From NCBI GenBank assembly GCA_910584125.1, contig CAJTXU010000002.1, positions 1-64,000 of the forward strand: a stretch of DNA of 64,000 nt. The letters run 5' to 3'. The notes beneath the pieces were generated by a model. It worked only from the letters and a program-made list of their open reading frames with translations, ran no database searches and was not told the DNA's origin. Of the stretch, positions 43,506 to 52,843 are shown piece after piece. Positions within the stretch are counted from its first letter, which is position 1, and each line of letters opens with the position of its first letter. Origin of the DNA: an uncultured Muribaculaceae bacterium (GTDB taxonomy: Bacteria; Bacteroidota; Bacteroidia; Bacteroidales; Muribaculaceae). Both the position numbers and the translations under genes were made by a program.

Positions 43506-44897
43506 TTACACTGCGATGTCGATGGTCTTGGCAGGGGTCTGGCTGATGGCGTGGGTCATGAGTGCCGCCGCGAGGGTCAGCACACCCGTTCGGCCGATGT
43601 ACATAAGAAGAGTGATTATGATCTTTCCCGCCACCGAAAGACCGGGGGTGATGCCGAGACTTATGCCGACGGTGCCGAGCGCCGAAGTCGCTTCGAACAG
43701 AAGCGCCGAGAAACTGAACCCTTCGGAGACTGTGAGCGCGAGGACTCCGAGCAGCAGCACAGTGCCGTAGACTATGATGTTGGTCAGCGCAGAATTGACA
43801 CGATAGAATGGCAGCGTGTTGCCTCGCAGCGTGACATTCTTGCGGCCCCGCAGCATCGAGGTCACGAACGCGTACACGGCCGAGAGTGTGGTAGACTTGA
43901 GACCGCCGCCAGTGCCCGACGGAGAGGCGCCCACGAACATTATCACCGACATCACGAGAACCGATATAGCCGGCAGCGTCGACAGGTCGAATGTGTTGAA
44001 GCCCACGGTGGTCATCGCCGTCATGGTCTGGAAGAAGCTCTCGAGAAAACGCGTGGTGAGATCGGCAGGTTCGCCCTGACGCGGGAAGATGAGCAGCACG
44101 GCGGTGCCCGCCACGGTCATCCAGAACGTGATGGTCAGGATTACACGCGTCGTGAACGTCACCTTGTGATGCCGGTCGAGACACTTGCGCTTCAGGTCGG
44201 TCATGACGATGAATCCCATGGCGCCGCTGTAGCTCAGCGCAGCCACGATGAGGTTGACGGCGACATTGCCGCTAAACGAGCAAAGCGAGTCGGGGAATGT
44301 ACTGAATCCGGCCGTGCAGAACGACGAGATGCTGATGAATATGGCGTTCCACGCCGGAGTCTCCACACCGAGGCATCCGAACGTGATCCATAACGCCGCG
44401 AATCCTATGGCCTCTATCAGGAATGTGAATTTCACCACGCTGTCGATCAACATGCTGAGGTTCATCCCGAAAGGCGCCGGTATGGCGGTACCCATCACCC
44501 GGCTGCCCCGCTCGCTGATCTTCTTGGTGATATGCAGCATGAGAAACGAGCTTATCGTCATGTAGCCTATCGCGCCCATCTGGATCAGAAAGAGAATCAC
44601 AATAAGTCCGAACATCGAATAAGTGCCCGGCACATCGACGGTGGCCAGTCCGGTGGTCGACACAGCTGACGTGACAGTGAAGATGTGGTCGATCACCGTG
44701 GCATGCGCGCCCGCCCTGACCGACCAGGGCAGGCATAGCAGAACCGTGCCGACGAGGATATAGAACAGATAGCCGAGGGCGATGTTGCGCTCGGGGATAT
44801 TCGAATTGCATCCGAACGTCATGAGGCGAGACATGGATACTCGCAACGCCAGCCTCTTGATCAGTGCCCTGAATCCCGCGGATCGTTCTTTCATCAT
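43506..44897 (-). CDS. trkH: TrkH/KtrB-family potassium transporter
   Basis: This protein of about 463 residues is the membrane pore of a Trk/Ktr-type K+ uptake system, with four repeated M1-P-M2 units. Selectivity-filter-like glycines occur in SAVSTTGLATVDV, SFCTAGFSTFPD, TAMTTVGFNTFD and TSALGTVGISLGI. No trkA/ktrA regulatory subunit is adjacent, so it must be encoded elsewhere. Start codons GTG 44900, ATG 44897 and ATG 44894 lie in tandem and overlap the stop of the transglutaminase gene, which couples the two. Confidence 0.92.
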   Translation of the reverse strand: MMKERSAGFRALIKRLALRVSMSRLMTFGCNSNIPERNIALGYLFYILVGTVLLCLPWSVRAGAHATVIDHIFTVTSAVSTTGLATVDVPGTYSMFGLIVILFLIQMGAIGYMTISSFLMLHITKKISERGSRVMGTAIPAPFGMNLSMLIDSVVKFTFLIEAIGFAALWITFGCLGVETPAWNAIFISISSFCTAGFSTFPDSLCSFSGNVAVNLIVAALSYSGAMGFIVMTDLKRKCLDRHHKVTFTTRVILTITFWMTVAGTAVLLIFPRQGEPADLTTRFLESFFQTMTAMTTVGFNTFDLSTLPAISVLVMSVIMFVGASPSGTGGGLKSTTLSAVYAFVTSMLRGRKNVTLRGNTLPFYRVNSALTNIIVYGTVLLLGVLALTVSEGFSFSALLFEATSALGTVGISLGITPGLSVAGKIIITLLMYIGRTGVLTLAAALMTHAISQTPAKTIDIAV

Positions 44898-47548
44898 CAC
44901 TGCTCGGTGGCTCTCAGGTTACGCAACAGGGTCTCGCCGAGGCCGATGGTGTAGCCGGTGCTGACATAGACAATGCGGTTGAAGCTGTCGGCGATGACAA
45001 ACACCGGGTTGCCCGGCGAAGTGAGATGCAGCGACGACTCTATCTGACGGCGCACGGCTCCGTCGGTGTCTACGCCGAATGTCAGGTTGTCAGGAATGTC
45101 GCGGAAATGGGAGCGGTCGAACCTCGCCGCCTCGTCGCGGTCGGCAAACAGGAGCACGAACCGCCTGCCTGTTTTCTCCACCTCCCGGCGCACCTGCGAG
45201 ATGTCGTTGATGGCATGCGCCGAGGGCTCGTGGCCCGTCGATATGAGTCCAAGCACGTAATAACCGCGCCCAGTGGTCGACAATATGCTCTTGTCCACAT
45301 CGTCCGCGAGGTCGTGGTAGATGGTCTCGGCATCGAGCGACCCGATCACCTGCAGGGCGTTGTCGTCGCTGCGTATCTCGAGCGGAACGACCGAAGTCTC
45401 GCCCGGTCTGACGGTGAATGTCCGGCTCGACGCGAGCACCGCGCCGTTGGCGAGCCGCTGACCGGTTGTGAGCAGATATTCGCCGGCGTCAAGCGCCGTG
45501 CCTCGGCTGAACGTGCCGCTCCATGTGGCGTCCTCTGGATATTCGAGCTGACGGGCCTTCCCATTCTCGACGCGCGAGATGCTGAACGACGAGTAATATT
45601 TCGGATCGACATTGAAGCGGTCGGGCGTGAAGACGAGCTGCAGAGTGCCCTGCGTATCCGCGGATTGCGCACCGCCGTCGGTCCCGCCGCCGAAATCGGC
45701 CTCTGTCCAGCGTCCGGAGTCGTCGAGCCACTGCGTCTTTCCGGTCACGGCGTTCACACGCGCCGGCATACCGAGCGTGCGCGCGCACTGCACGTAGAAT
45801 ATCGACCGGCTCAGCGCGTCGGCCTTGCGGGCGTTCCAGACGCCGAGGGGCGACATGCGCAGCGACTGGGGATTCCCTTCGGTGGCAAGGGCTATGTTCT
45901 CGCCAACCCAAAGCGCGAGACGCGCAGGGTTGGTCTTCGCATCCCCGGGGATTCCGGCGAGTATCTTCGCCAGTTCGCCACGGCAGGGCGTGAGCCCTTC
46001 GTTCTCGACACGCGCGTTGAGCACATAGTCGCGGTATGTCGTCTCATCCATTCCGTCACGTCGGTCGGGGGTATTGTCAAGATGGTCGATGACCACGGCC
46101 ATGTCCATGTCGCGACGGTCTTTCTCACTGACGGCGCGCAACAGGTCGAGCGCCCTCGTCCTTGCCGGGCCGTCGAGGCTTTCGAGCATGGCGACGATAC
46201 GGGCGTGGTTGCCGCGCGAATCCACAAGGACATCGGCAAGCGCGTCGCCCGGCAGCCCAAGACGTCCGGCAGCGGCGACGCCGGCCTCTCTCGTGGCGAA
46301 CGTCGAGGTGTAGGCGTTGCGTATCGAATCCTCGCGGGCGAAACGGCGGTTGTTCTCCTGCCTCATCTCCTCGGAGACAAAGGGTGTGGTCGGATTTTCC
46401 GACGGGGGAACGATATCGAACTCGGCCGGAGCGTCCGAAGCAGGCGACGCTCCGAGTGTCACCGCGACCGGGCCGACCGCGTCGGCCGGGGCCTTCGCGA
46501 AACCGAACCGGCTGCCGTCGGTGGCCCAGACCATCATGTCTCCCCTTCCGGCCGTCACCGACGCGCGTCCGTCGGCTCCCGTCTTCCGCGTGGCCACGGG
46601 GTAATATTCTGCATAATTGTAGATGCAGAAACTGATATCGGCCCCGGCCGCCGGGGTGCCGTCGGGGTTGAGGGCGACAGCCTCCACCTGACGCACCGGC
46701 GCATAGTTGGCCGTTATGTTGATGCGCGTGGTGTAGGGTGTCTTCACCAGCACCTCCTCGGGTCCGTCATAGTTGCCGAACACGTTTGTGTTCATCATCA
46801 TGCCGCGCGACGCAGGGGCATTGAACCATGCGAGGTCGAGCACAGGCTCCGGTTCGCAGGCACCGATGAAATGCCACTTGCCGTCGGCCCAGACCTCGAC
46901 CCACGCATGGTTGTCGTCGGTGTGGGCCCAGCGGGGCGTATATATCTGACGGGCCGGTATGCCGACCGAGCGTAGGGCGGCGACGGCGAATGTGGACTCC
47001 TCGCCGCAGCGTCCTATGGCCTGGCTCACCGACGAAAGCGGCGACGACGTCCTCGCGTCCGACGGCTTGTAGGTGACCTTCTCGTGGCACCAGTGGTTCA
47101 CCTCAAGTATCGCCTCGGCCATCGAAAGCCCCTTGACCCGGTCTCTCAGTTCGGCGTAGAACTCCGGGCGCGACATATCGAGGTTCTCGTTGTTGACCCG
47201 CACGGGCAGCACGAAATGACGCCATTCGCGGTCGGGGACTTTACTGCCCCAGGGCATCTCCTCGCGTGCCTTCAGACTCGCCTCGATGTTGGCGATATAG
47301 AACTGCGGGGAATAATCCATCATATCGGGCAGCGACATGTAGGCGTACAGGAACGTGAGGGCGTCGAGCGTGTCGCCCGAAAGCGGTTGCGTCGCCAGCG
47401 CGTCGCGTACGGACTTGGCTTCGTGGAGAGACATTCTGTTGCGGAACATCTCAGCCGCATCGTCGGGCAGCGTGATCGCCACCGCGGTGGCCGTCGCCGC
47501 CGCCGCCGCGCCAAACGAGACGGCGCGCATCATATCGGTTTTATTCAT
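44897..47548 (-). CDS. secreted transglutaminase-domain protein with thioredoxin-like C terminus
   Basis: This 883-residue exported protein starts at ATG 47548 with a signal peptide (MMRAVSFGAAAAATATAVAI). A transglutaminase-like core at about residues 165-260 has the Cys (GRCGEES) and His (DDNHAWVEVW) of the catalytic set; the third residue is less clear (HFIGACEPEP). Around residues 540-640 a second, similar segment (CARTLGMPARVNAVTGKTQW) seems degenerate. The last 150 residues resemble a thioredoxin fold without CxxC. Such proteins act in the periplasm as peptidases or cross-linkers; the substrate is unknown. Its start overlaps the cutC stop and its stop overlaps trkH. Confidence 0.82.
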   Translation of the reverse strand: MNKTDMMRAVSFGAAAAATATAVAITLPDDAAEMFRNRMSLHEAKSVRDALATQPLSGDTLDALTFLYAYMSLPDMMDYSPQFYIANIEASLKAREEMPWGSKVPDREWRHFVLPVRVNNENLDMSRPEFYAELRDRVKGLSMAEAILEVNHWCHEKVTYKPSDARTSSPLSSVSQAIGRCGEESTFAVAALRSVGIPARQIYTPRWAHTDDNHAWVEVWADGKWHFIGACEPEPVLDLAWFNAPASRGMMMNTNVFGNYDGPEEVLVKTPYTTRINITANYAPVRQVEAVALNPDGTPAAGADISFCIYNYAEYYPVATRKTGADGRASVTAGRGDMMVWATDGSRFGFAKAPADAVGPVAVTLGASPASDAPAEFDIVPPSENPTTPFVSEEMRQENNRRFAREDSIRNAYTSTFATREAGVAAAGRLGLPGDALADVLVDSRGNHARIVAMLESLDGPARTRALDLLRAVSEKDRRDMDMAVVIDHLDNTPDRRDGMDETTYRDYVLNARVENEGLTPCRGELAKILAGIPGDAKTNPARLALWVGENIALATEGNPQSLRMSPLGVWNARKADALSRSIFYVQCARTLGMPARVNAVTGKTQWLDDSGRWTEADFGGGTDGGAQSADTQGTLQLVFTPDRFNVDPKYYSSFSISRVENGKARQLEYPEDATWSGTFSRGTALDAGEYLLTTGQRLANGAVLASSRTFTVRPGETSVVPLEIRSDDNALQVIGSLDAETIYHDLADDVDKSILSTTGRGYYVLGLISTGHEPSAHAINDISQVRREVEKTGRRFVLLFADRDEAARFDRSHFRDIPDNLTFGVDTDGAVRRQIESSLHLTSPGNPVFVIADSFNRIVYVSTGYTIGLGETLLRNLRATEQ

Positions 47549-48285
47549 CGTCTTAGTTCTTCTATAATTCGTCTTACCTCGTCGGCCGAGGTTTCGTAGA
47601 TAGTCCATTCGTCATCCCCGCCGAGCGTCAGCGCCGGGTTGCGGAATTTCATTGCGCTGTCGCGCCGACGACGCGCCGACGCATGCACGAGATCCACGCC
47701 CGCGCGGTCGGCAAGTTCTCTTACGTTGGCCGCGTTCACTCCCGAACCGGCCATTATGTTCATGCGCCGTCCGGCAAGTTCGACAAGTCGCGTTATCAGG
47801 TCGATGCCTTCCATCGCGGTCGGTCTGCATCCGGAGGTGAGCAGCGTGGTGCATCCCTCGTCGATGAGAACCGGAATCGCCTCCTCGGGATTTCGACAGA
47901 AATCGAACGCGCGGTGGAAGGTGAAGTCCGCCCCGGCGCAGGCCGTCCTGACTTTGCGGAGCAGGGGGACATCGACCGAGCCGTCGGGAGAAAGAGCCCC
48001 GAACACAATGCCCGTGGCCCCGGCGTCGAGAGCGCGCCGCGCGTCGTCGATCACAATTCCGGCCTCGTCCTCAGTATATACGAAGTCGCCGCGCCTCGGC
48101 CTGATGAGGACGTTGACGCTACGGAAACCCATATCCGCGGCCTTACGGACCAAAGCCGCCGACGGAGTCAGTCCGCCGACCTCAAGGGCCGTGCACAGTT
48201 CTATCCGCGTCGCTCCTCCGGCGCGCGCCGCAGCGACCGATGTCAGGTCGCCGCAGCAGACTTCAAGTGTCACTTCTTGGTTCAT
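47545..48285 (-). CDS. cutC: CutC family protein
   Basis: CutC (246 residues) is a TIM-barrel protein originally linked to copper tolerance; its actual activity is not settled. Family signatures are VEVCCGD-like (LEVCCGDLTSVAAARAGGAT), RIELCTALEVGGLTPS, NVLIRPRRGDFVYT, FGALSPDGSVD, TFHRAFD and ILTSG-type LLTSGCRPTAMEG. ATG 48285 overlaps the fucosidase stop by four bases; a long open frame upstream is the shadow of the fucosidase. In Bacteroidales, cutC next to glycosidase genes suggests a sugar-related role, but this is inference. Confidence 0.93.
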   Translation of the reverse strand: MNQEVTLEVCCGDLTSVAAARAGGATRIELCTALEVGGLTPSAALVRKAADMGFRSVNVLIRPRRGDFVYTEDEAGIVIDDARRALDAGATGIVFGALSPDGSVDVPLLRKVRTACAGADFTFHRAFDFCRNPEEAIPVLIDEGCTTLLTSGCRPTAMEGIDLITRLVELAGRRMNIMAGSGVNAANVRELADRAGVDLVHASARRRRDSAMKFRNPALTLGGDDEWTIYETSADEVRRIIEELRR

Positions 48286-49601
48286 TTCAGAGTGAGTTCG
48301 ATGATGTGGTCGGTTGATTTCGGGACCGAGTCGAGATGCAGCACCACGCAACCCGGCAACCTTGAGAAACGCACCTTGCGACGGTCGGCGAAGGTGACGG
48401 CGTCGCGCACACGCAGGTCGGCCGGGAGCAGGATATCGGCATTGCCGGCAGTCATGACGTGTACGAACAGACGGTTGTCCTTGCGGGTGGCGACGCCCCA
48501 CGGCTGAGGGGCGAACGGTCCGGCCTCCGTACCGTAGATTGTCTCGCCGTTGGCGCGCAGCCACACGCCCATGTCGCGCAGACGCTCGAGCGCGGCGGCG
48601 GGCAGTTCGCCGTTGGGTTGCGGCCCTATGTTGAGCAGCAGGTTGGCCCCGATGCCGGCGGCCTTGACGAGATAGCGTATCAGAGTCTCGGAACTCTTGT
48701 AATTCTGGTCCTTTATCTTATATCCCCACATTCCGTTCATTGTGTTGCACGTTTCCAGAGGCAGACGGCTTATGTCCTGCTCGGAATATCCGGCGGTGTT
48801 CTCGCCGGGAAGGTCGCGCTCGAATATCTGTATGTCCTCGCCCGGGAAGACGTTCTGATGGTGGTTGTTGGCAATCATGCATCCCGGCTGGAGCGAATGC
48901 ACCAGCGCATATTGCTCGTCGAGGTGCCAGTCGAACGGAGTCTGGTCTTCGTCGTGGTCCCACCAGCCGTCGAACCATATGGCGCGCACCGGCCCGTAGC
49001 CGGTAAGCAGTTCGGTGAGCTGGGCGTTCATGAACTTGTAATATGAATCCCAGTCGCGGAGCTTCGGGTCGCGGCCGGTGGTGAGTCCTGTGCGTCCCGA
49101 AGGATAGTCGGGGCGTGTCCAGTCTATATGCGAGTAATAGAGGTGAAGCGCGAGGTCGCGCTCTTGCAGGGCTTCCGAAAGTTCCTTGAGTATGTCGCGC
49201 CTGAAGGGGGTCGCGTCAACTATGTTGTAGTCGCTCTGGGCCGTGTCCCACATCGAGAATCCGTCGTGGTGACGGCTCGTGAAGCATACGTATCCTGCCC
49301 CCGCGTCCTTGAAAGCCTCGGCCCATTCGTCGGCGTTGAAATCGGCGGGATAGAAGCCGCGCGCGGCCTTGGCGTACTCCTCGGCGGTCGGTCCGTAGTT
49401 GAGATACCACTCCCCCTGGCCGAACATGCTGTATATTCCCCAGTGGATGAAGATGCCGAAGCGGTCGGCCGAGAATTCACGCTGCGAGCGGCGCACCTCC
49501 TCCGAGGGATGATAGGTCGAAACGCCGCTATCGGCATAGGCTCCCGCCGCGGGCGAGAGCGCAGAGATCGCCGCAAGCGCGGCTGCCATTAGTGTTCGCA
49601 T
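48282..49601 (-). CDS. GH29 alpha-L-fucosidase
   Basis: This 439-residue enzyme should release L-fucose from mucin or milk-type glycans. After a signal peptide (about 1-23) comes the GH29 barrel: FGIFIHWGIYSMFGQGEWY, YVCFTSRHHDGFSMWDT, then RAIWFDGWWDHDE, in which the Asp of WFDG is the nucleophile by family rule. The barrel is followed by a short beta domain. The signal peptide places it in the periplasm or on the surface. It is the first of four genes joined by stop/start overlaps (fucosidase, cutC, transglutaminase, trkH). Confidence 0.94.
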   Translation of the reverse strand: MRTLMAAALAAISALSPAAGAYADSGVSTYHPSEEVRRSQREFSADRFGIFIHWGIYSMFGQGEWYLNYGPTAEEYAKAARGFYPADFNADEWAEAFKDAGAGYVCFTSRHHDGFSMWDTAQSDYNIVDATPFRRDILKELSEALQERDLALHLYYSHIDWTRPDYPSGRTGLTTGRDPKLRDWDSYYKFMNAQLTELLTGYGPVRAIWFDGWWDHDEDQTPFDWHLDEQYALVHSLQPGCMIANNHHQNVFPGEDIQIFERDLPGENTAGYSEQDISRLPLETCNTMNGMWGYKIKDQNYKSSETLIRYLVKAAGIGANLLLNIGPQPNGELPAAALERLRDMGVWLRANGETIYGTEAGPFAPQPWGVATRKDNRLFVHVMTAGNADILLPADLRVRDAVTFADRRKVRFSRLPGCVVLHLDSVPKSTDHIIELTLK

Positions 49602-49683
49602 GGTTGTAAGGTGTTATAGTGGGGTGTGCGCTCCCTTCGGGCGCGCCACAGTAGGCTAATTTTGAAGTTGGATAATCTGGCCT

Positions 49684-50646
49684 TCAATGCTTTTGATAAG
49701 GCAGCGAGGCGGCGCCGAGTATGGCGGCATCGGCCTCGGGGAGTCCGGAACGCATCAGCTTCACGCTGTCCTTATAGAGGAACAGGACGTTTCTGTCATA
49801 AGCCTCGTGCATCGAACGCTCCATGAGGTCGAAGGCGTTGGCAACCCCTCCGAAGAGGATGATGGCCTCCGGATCGATCCACGCCGCATAAGAGGCGAAG
49901 GCCGTGCCGAGCACTCCGCCTGTGAACTCGTAGACCGAGCGTGCCAATGTGTCGCCCCGCTTCGCGTGCTGCGCTATCGTCTTGGCTGTCAGCTGGTCGG
50001 CGGAAACGCCGGCGAGCGAAGAATCCTTGCCTTCGGGAGATTCCAGCATACTTATGGCTGTCGCCACAATCCCGCCGGCCGAGGCCACGGTCTGCAGGCA
50101 TCCGGGGCGCCCGCACGAGCACATGCGGTCTTCGGCTCCCACGGCGTATATATGGCCGAGTTCACCGGCGAATCCGCGGCTGCCTTCGAGCAACCGTCCG
50201 TCGGCCACCACACCGGCGCCGACACCCGTGCCAAGAGTCAGCATGATGAAATTTCTCATGCCTCGGGCGGCGCCGAACTGCATCTCGCCCAGGGCGGCGG
50301 CGTTGGCATCGTTGGCGGCATACACGCTGAGTCCCGTCAAACGGCCCAGTACCTCGGCGAGAGGCACCGGCGACTCCCATGGGAGGTCAGTGGCGCCCTC
50401 TATGGCGCCTGTGTGAGGATTGACGCAGGGCGCGCCGACACCTATGCCAATGAATGAATCGCGGCCGAAAAAGTGAACCACCCTTTTGATCTCTCCGGCC
50501 AGAGCGGTAAGGAAGTCTGTCGCCTCGGGATAGTCGCGGGTCGCGAGGTCTCCCCTCTCCCTGATCTTTCCGGCATCGTCGACGACGGCATAGTGCACCG
50601 TCGTGCCTCCGATATCAATCCCGACGCTATAAGTCGTAGCTTTCAT
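49684..50646 (-). CDS. ROK-family sugar kinase (glucokinase-like)
   Basis: This 320-residue ROK protein phosphorylates a hexose with ATP. The P-loop-like DIGGTTVHYAV opens the protein, GVGAPCVNPHTG and ANDANAAALGE hold the substrate and catalytic Asp, and the ROK zinc motif (CSCGRPGCLQTVAS) follows. No DNA-binding helix-turn-helix precedes it, so it is a kinase rather than a repressor. It starts 11 bases after the NlpC/P60 gene, and the fucosidase lies 82 bases upstream on the map (downstream in transcription). Confidence 0.92.
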   Translation of the reverse strand: MKATTYSVGIDIGGTTVHYAVVDDAGKIRERGDLATRDYPEATDFLTALAGEIKRVVHFFGRDSFIGIGVGAPCVNPHTGAIEGATDLPWESPVPLAEVLGRLTGLSVYAANDANAAALGEMQFGAARGMRNFIMLTLGTGVGAGVVADGRLLEGSRGFAGELGHIYAVGAEDRMCSCGRPGCLQTVASAGGIVATAISMLESPEGKDSSLAGVSADQLTAKTIAQHAKRGDTLARSVYEFTGGVLGTAFASYAAWIDPEAIILFGGVANAFDLMERSMHEAYDRNVLFLYKDSVKLMRSGLPEADAAILGAASLPYQKH

Positions 50647-50657
50647 AATAGAACTCT

Positions 50658-51272
50658 TCAGTTATCCGCGCGGCTCGTCTCCGAGACGAGGTCGCTGTTG
50701 CGGGGCACGCGGCCATACATGATGAATTTCTTCTGGTAATATGTGTTGGCGAACTTCGACACCACAACCCCCTTCGACGAGGAGGCATGGATGAAATTCT
50801 CGTCATCAAGCACTATGCCGACATGCGACACCCGGTTCGGGTCCTTGCCCGTTGCGAAAAACACAAGATCGCCCGTGCTAACGTCGGACGCGTCGATTCG
50901 GGTGCAGTATTCCGCCTGTTTGGCTGAATTGCGGGGAATCTTCTCGCCCGTGGCCGTCTTGTATACCATCATCACCATACCCGAGCAGTCGGCTCCCTTG
51001 CCTTTCTCCTCGCCGGCATATTTATAGGGAGTGCCGAGCCAGGTGTATGCCTCCTCCACGATCTTCTTCTGGGTCTTGTCGGCCTTTCCTATGTGAAGTT
51101 CGCTTATCTCGGGATGTCCGGGCGTGCTGGTGATCTTTTTTGACGAGTGGCATGAGGTCAGCAAGCAGGCAAACACTGCAAGAGCCAGCATTATAAGATG
51201 TTGCGACGTCCCAAACCGTCTTGGAGACGCTTCGGGGCACGCGTTGGTTTCGAAAAGAGTAATGTCGGTCAT
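50658..51272 (-). CDS. NlpC/P60 (C40) cell-wall peptidase lipoprotein
   Basis: This 204-residue hydrolase cleaves peptide bonds in peptidoglycan stems. The signal sequence carries a lipobox (LLTSC), then the C40 domain spans about residues 75-195 with the catalytic Cys in GADCSGMV and His in RVSHVGIVL. About 27 polar residues precede the hydrophobic segment, which makes the start a little uncertain; an internal ATG at 51191 would leave almost no n-region. A consensus promoter precedes it. It is probably the first gene of the ROK/fucosidase transcription unit. Confidence 0.9.
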   Translation of the reverse strand: MTDITLFETNACPEASPRRFGTSQHLIMLALAVFACLLTSCHSSKKITSTPGHPEISELHIGKADKTQKKIVEEAYTWLGTPYKYAGEEKGKGADCSGMVMMVYKTATGEKIPRNSAKQAEYCTRIDASDVSTGDLVFFATGKDPNRVSHVGIVLDDENFIHASSSKGVVVSKFANTYYQKKFIMYGRVPRNSDLVSETSRADN

Positions 51273-51305
51273 CGTTTGAAATAGACTGAAAACTGTTTAC
51301 AAATG

Positions 51306-51335
51306 CAAATATAATGAAAAATCAACAAAAGCAAA
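51306..51335 (-). promoter_or_regulatory. promoter of the NlpC/P60-ROK-fucosidase unit
   Basis: TTTG (51335 down to 51332), an 18-base spacer and TATATTTG (51313 down to 51306) match the Bacteroidetes consensus, leaving a leader of about 30 bases. Confidence 0.7.
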
Positions 51336-51438
51336 ACAGTCGGGAGATAAAAATTGCCGTCGAAACCGCGACCAAACATCAAAAAAAGCAATTCAATGAC
51401 CCTTGCGCCCCAAAATGCACAGCAAACGCGGGCGATCC

Positions 51439-51473
51439 TAATCATTAATCATTAATCATTAATCATTAATCAT
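51439..51473. repeat. five tandem copies of a 7-base unit
   Basis: TAATCAT is repeated five times head to tail. The array covers the stop codon of the C11 peptidase gene (51470-51472), so a change in copy number would not alter the protein. Confidence 0.9.
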
Positions 51474-52663
51474 TCCCCTCCTATCACCTCCCGGTACCAG
51501 TCGAGCGTGCGGTAATATTTCTCCTGGGGCGAGTCTGAACCGGTGCATGCATGGGTGCTGACGCCCGAGATATTGCGGACATCCCAGGGTCGCAGATTGA
51601 AATTCCGCGACGACTCGGCATGATAGGTTACCATGGAAGCCATCGCCGCGTCGAGTTCGCCGACGAGGTCATCACGCCCGTTTACCGCCGCCGTCTCGGC
51701 GAGATACTGCCTGAGGTCATAGAATGGAGCATAGGTCGACCGAGAGTAGTTCAGCAGATTGCCGCGCGATGGACGAACGTCTCCGGACGCGAAGATCGCG
51801 CGCGACACGTCGGCCACCTTCCCTACGGCCGACATGTCGGTGACGGCCACAGTCACCGGGTCACCGGTCGATGTGTAATAGTCGTAGAAGGTCCGCGCCG
51901 CCCCGACCACGTCGTGGCGGTCGCTCATTATATAAGGCAGCACGCGGTCGTAAGGCAGGCCATACTGCCACACCTCCGTCGGATAACCCACGAATGTCGA
52001 GCACTTGTCGCGGAACTGATAGATCACCTCTATTCCCGACATATAGCAGCAGTCAAACCATATCGTGTCGAACTTACGGTCGGGCACGGCGTCGGCGAGC
52101 TCGTCAATCTCTGTCCAGTCGGTCTGCTGTGAGCCGGGGCCGGAGTATTCTCCCCCATAGGAATATGACGTCGGCGCGTCGTATACCTCATGACTGGAGA
52201 AATAGGGATACCACGACATGCCGTGGCCCCAGAACACGAGGTCGTAGTCGGAATCTGGATATACCGACAGCGCGTAGTCTATCACTTCCCCGATCCTGCG
52301 GGGATCGGTCGAAAGCCGCGATGCGTCGTAGGAACGCAACAGCTCAAAGACGACCTTACGGCTGCGCTCCTCGCGAACGCTGCGGTAGAGCCCGCACGAG
52401 CCGTCGCGCTCGGAATGATACACGAGAAGCTGGTATCGGCCGAGGTCCATGTTCTGAAGGGCCGCCGTCATCTCGGCGAAATCGTCAGTGAAATCCGGAC
52501 TGAGACTGCTGCGGTTGACGGCATAGACCACGACCGTGCGCGTTACTTCGGCGGGGTTTATCTCCTCCGTGCGGGGGTTGTCTTCCGGTTTGGGCTCGTC
52601 GCTGCCGCAGGCGGTAAGCACCGCCAGCATGACTAGATATGTGAGAATTCGTTTCAATTTCAT
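51470..52663 (-). CDS. clostripain-family (C11) cysteine peptidase lipoprotein
   Basis: The 397-residue protein has a lipoprotein signal (LAVLTAC) and a caspase-like C11 domain. The catalytic His is in FWGHGMSW (His147) and the Cys in WFDCCYMSG (Cys205 or Cys206). C11 enzymes cut after Arg or Lys and often self-process; in gut Bacteroidetes they act at the cell surface or on toxins. The substrate is unknown. The gene is single, and divergent from rprX across a 180-base gap that contains the palindromic rprX promoter. Confidence 0.88.
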   Translation of the reverse strand: MKLKRILTYLVMLAVLTACGSDEPKPEDNPRTEEINPAEVTRTVVVYAVNRSSLSPDFTDDFAEMTAALQNMDLGRYQLLVYHSERDGSCGLYRSVREERSRKVVFELLRSYDASRLSTDPRRIGEVIDYALSVYPDSDYDLVFWGHGMSWYPYFSSHEVYDAPTSYSYGGEYSGPGSQQTDWTEIDELADAVPDRKFDTIWFDCCYMSGIEVIYQFRDKCSTFVGYPTEVWQYGLPYDRVLPYIMSDRHDVVGAARTFYDYYTSTGDPVTVAVTDMSAVGKVADVSRAIFASGDVRPSRGNLLNYSRSTYAPFYDLRQYLAETAAVNGRDDLVGELDAAMASMVTYHAESSRNFNLRPWDVRNISGVSTHACTGSDSPQEKYYRTLDWYREVIGGE

Positions 52664-52711
52664 AATAATTCAACGGAAATTTATTGTAATTATGAATAAG
52701 CGGTCGATAAA

Positions 52712-52743
52712 TTTGGAATTTTAACATTTAAATGTTAAATTTG
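52712..52743 (+). promoter_or_regulatory. rprXY promoter with embedded 18-bp palindrome
   Basis: TTTG at 52712-52715, a 20-base spacer and TAAATTTG at 52736-52743 form a consensus promoter. The spacer is almost filled by a perfect palindrome at 52721-52738 (TTAACATTT and its reverse complement), a typical place for a repressor dimer. The leader to the ATG at 52844 is about 95 bases. Confidence 0.8.
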
Positions 52744-52843
52744 CACCGCATTGTTAAAATTTCGGATTCCGGTTAGAATAATCCGCCCCGGGCAGGTTAT
52801 AGAAACAGAACCGTTTAACAACTAAAAGCAAGGGAGATTCCGA

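Noticed and set aside
49620..49655. Terminator between the ROK and fucosidase genes
   Set aside because: There is a GC-rich region with a possible hairpin, but pairing is poor and no T tract follows, so it was not called.
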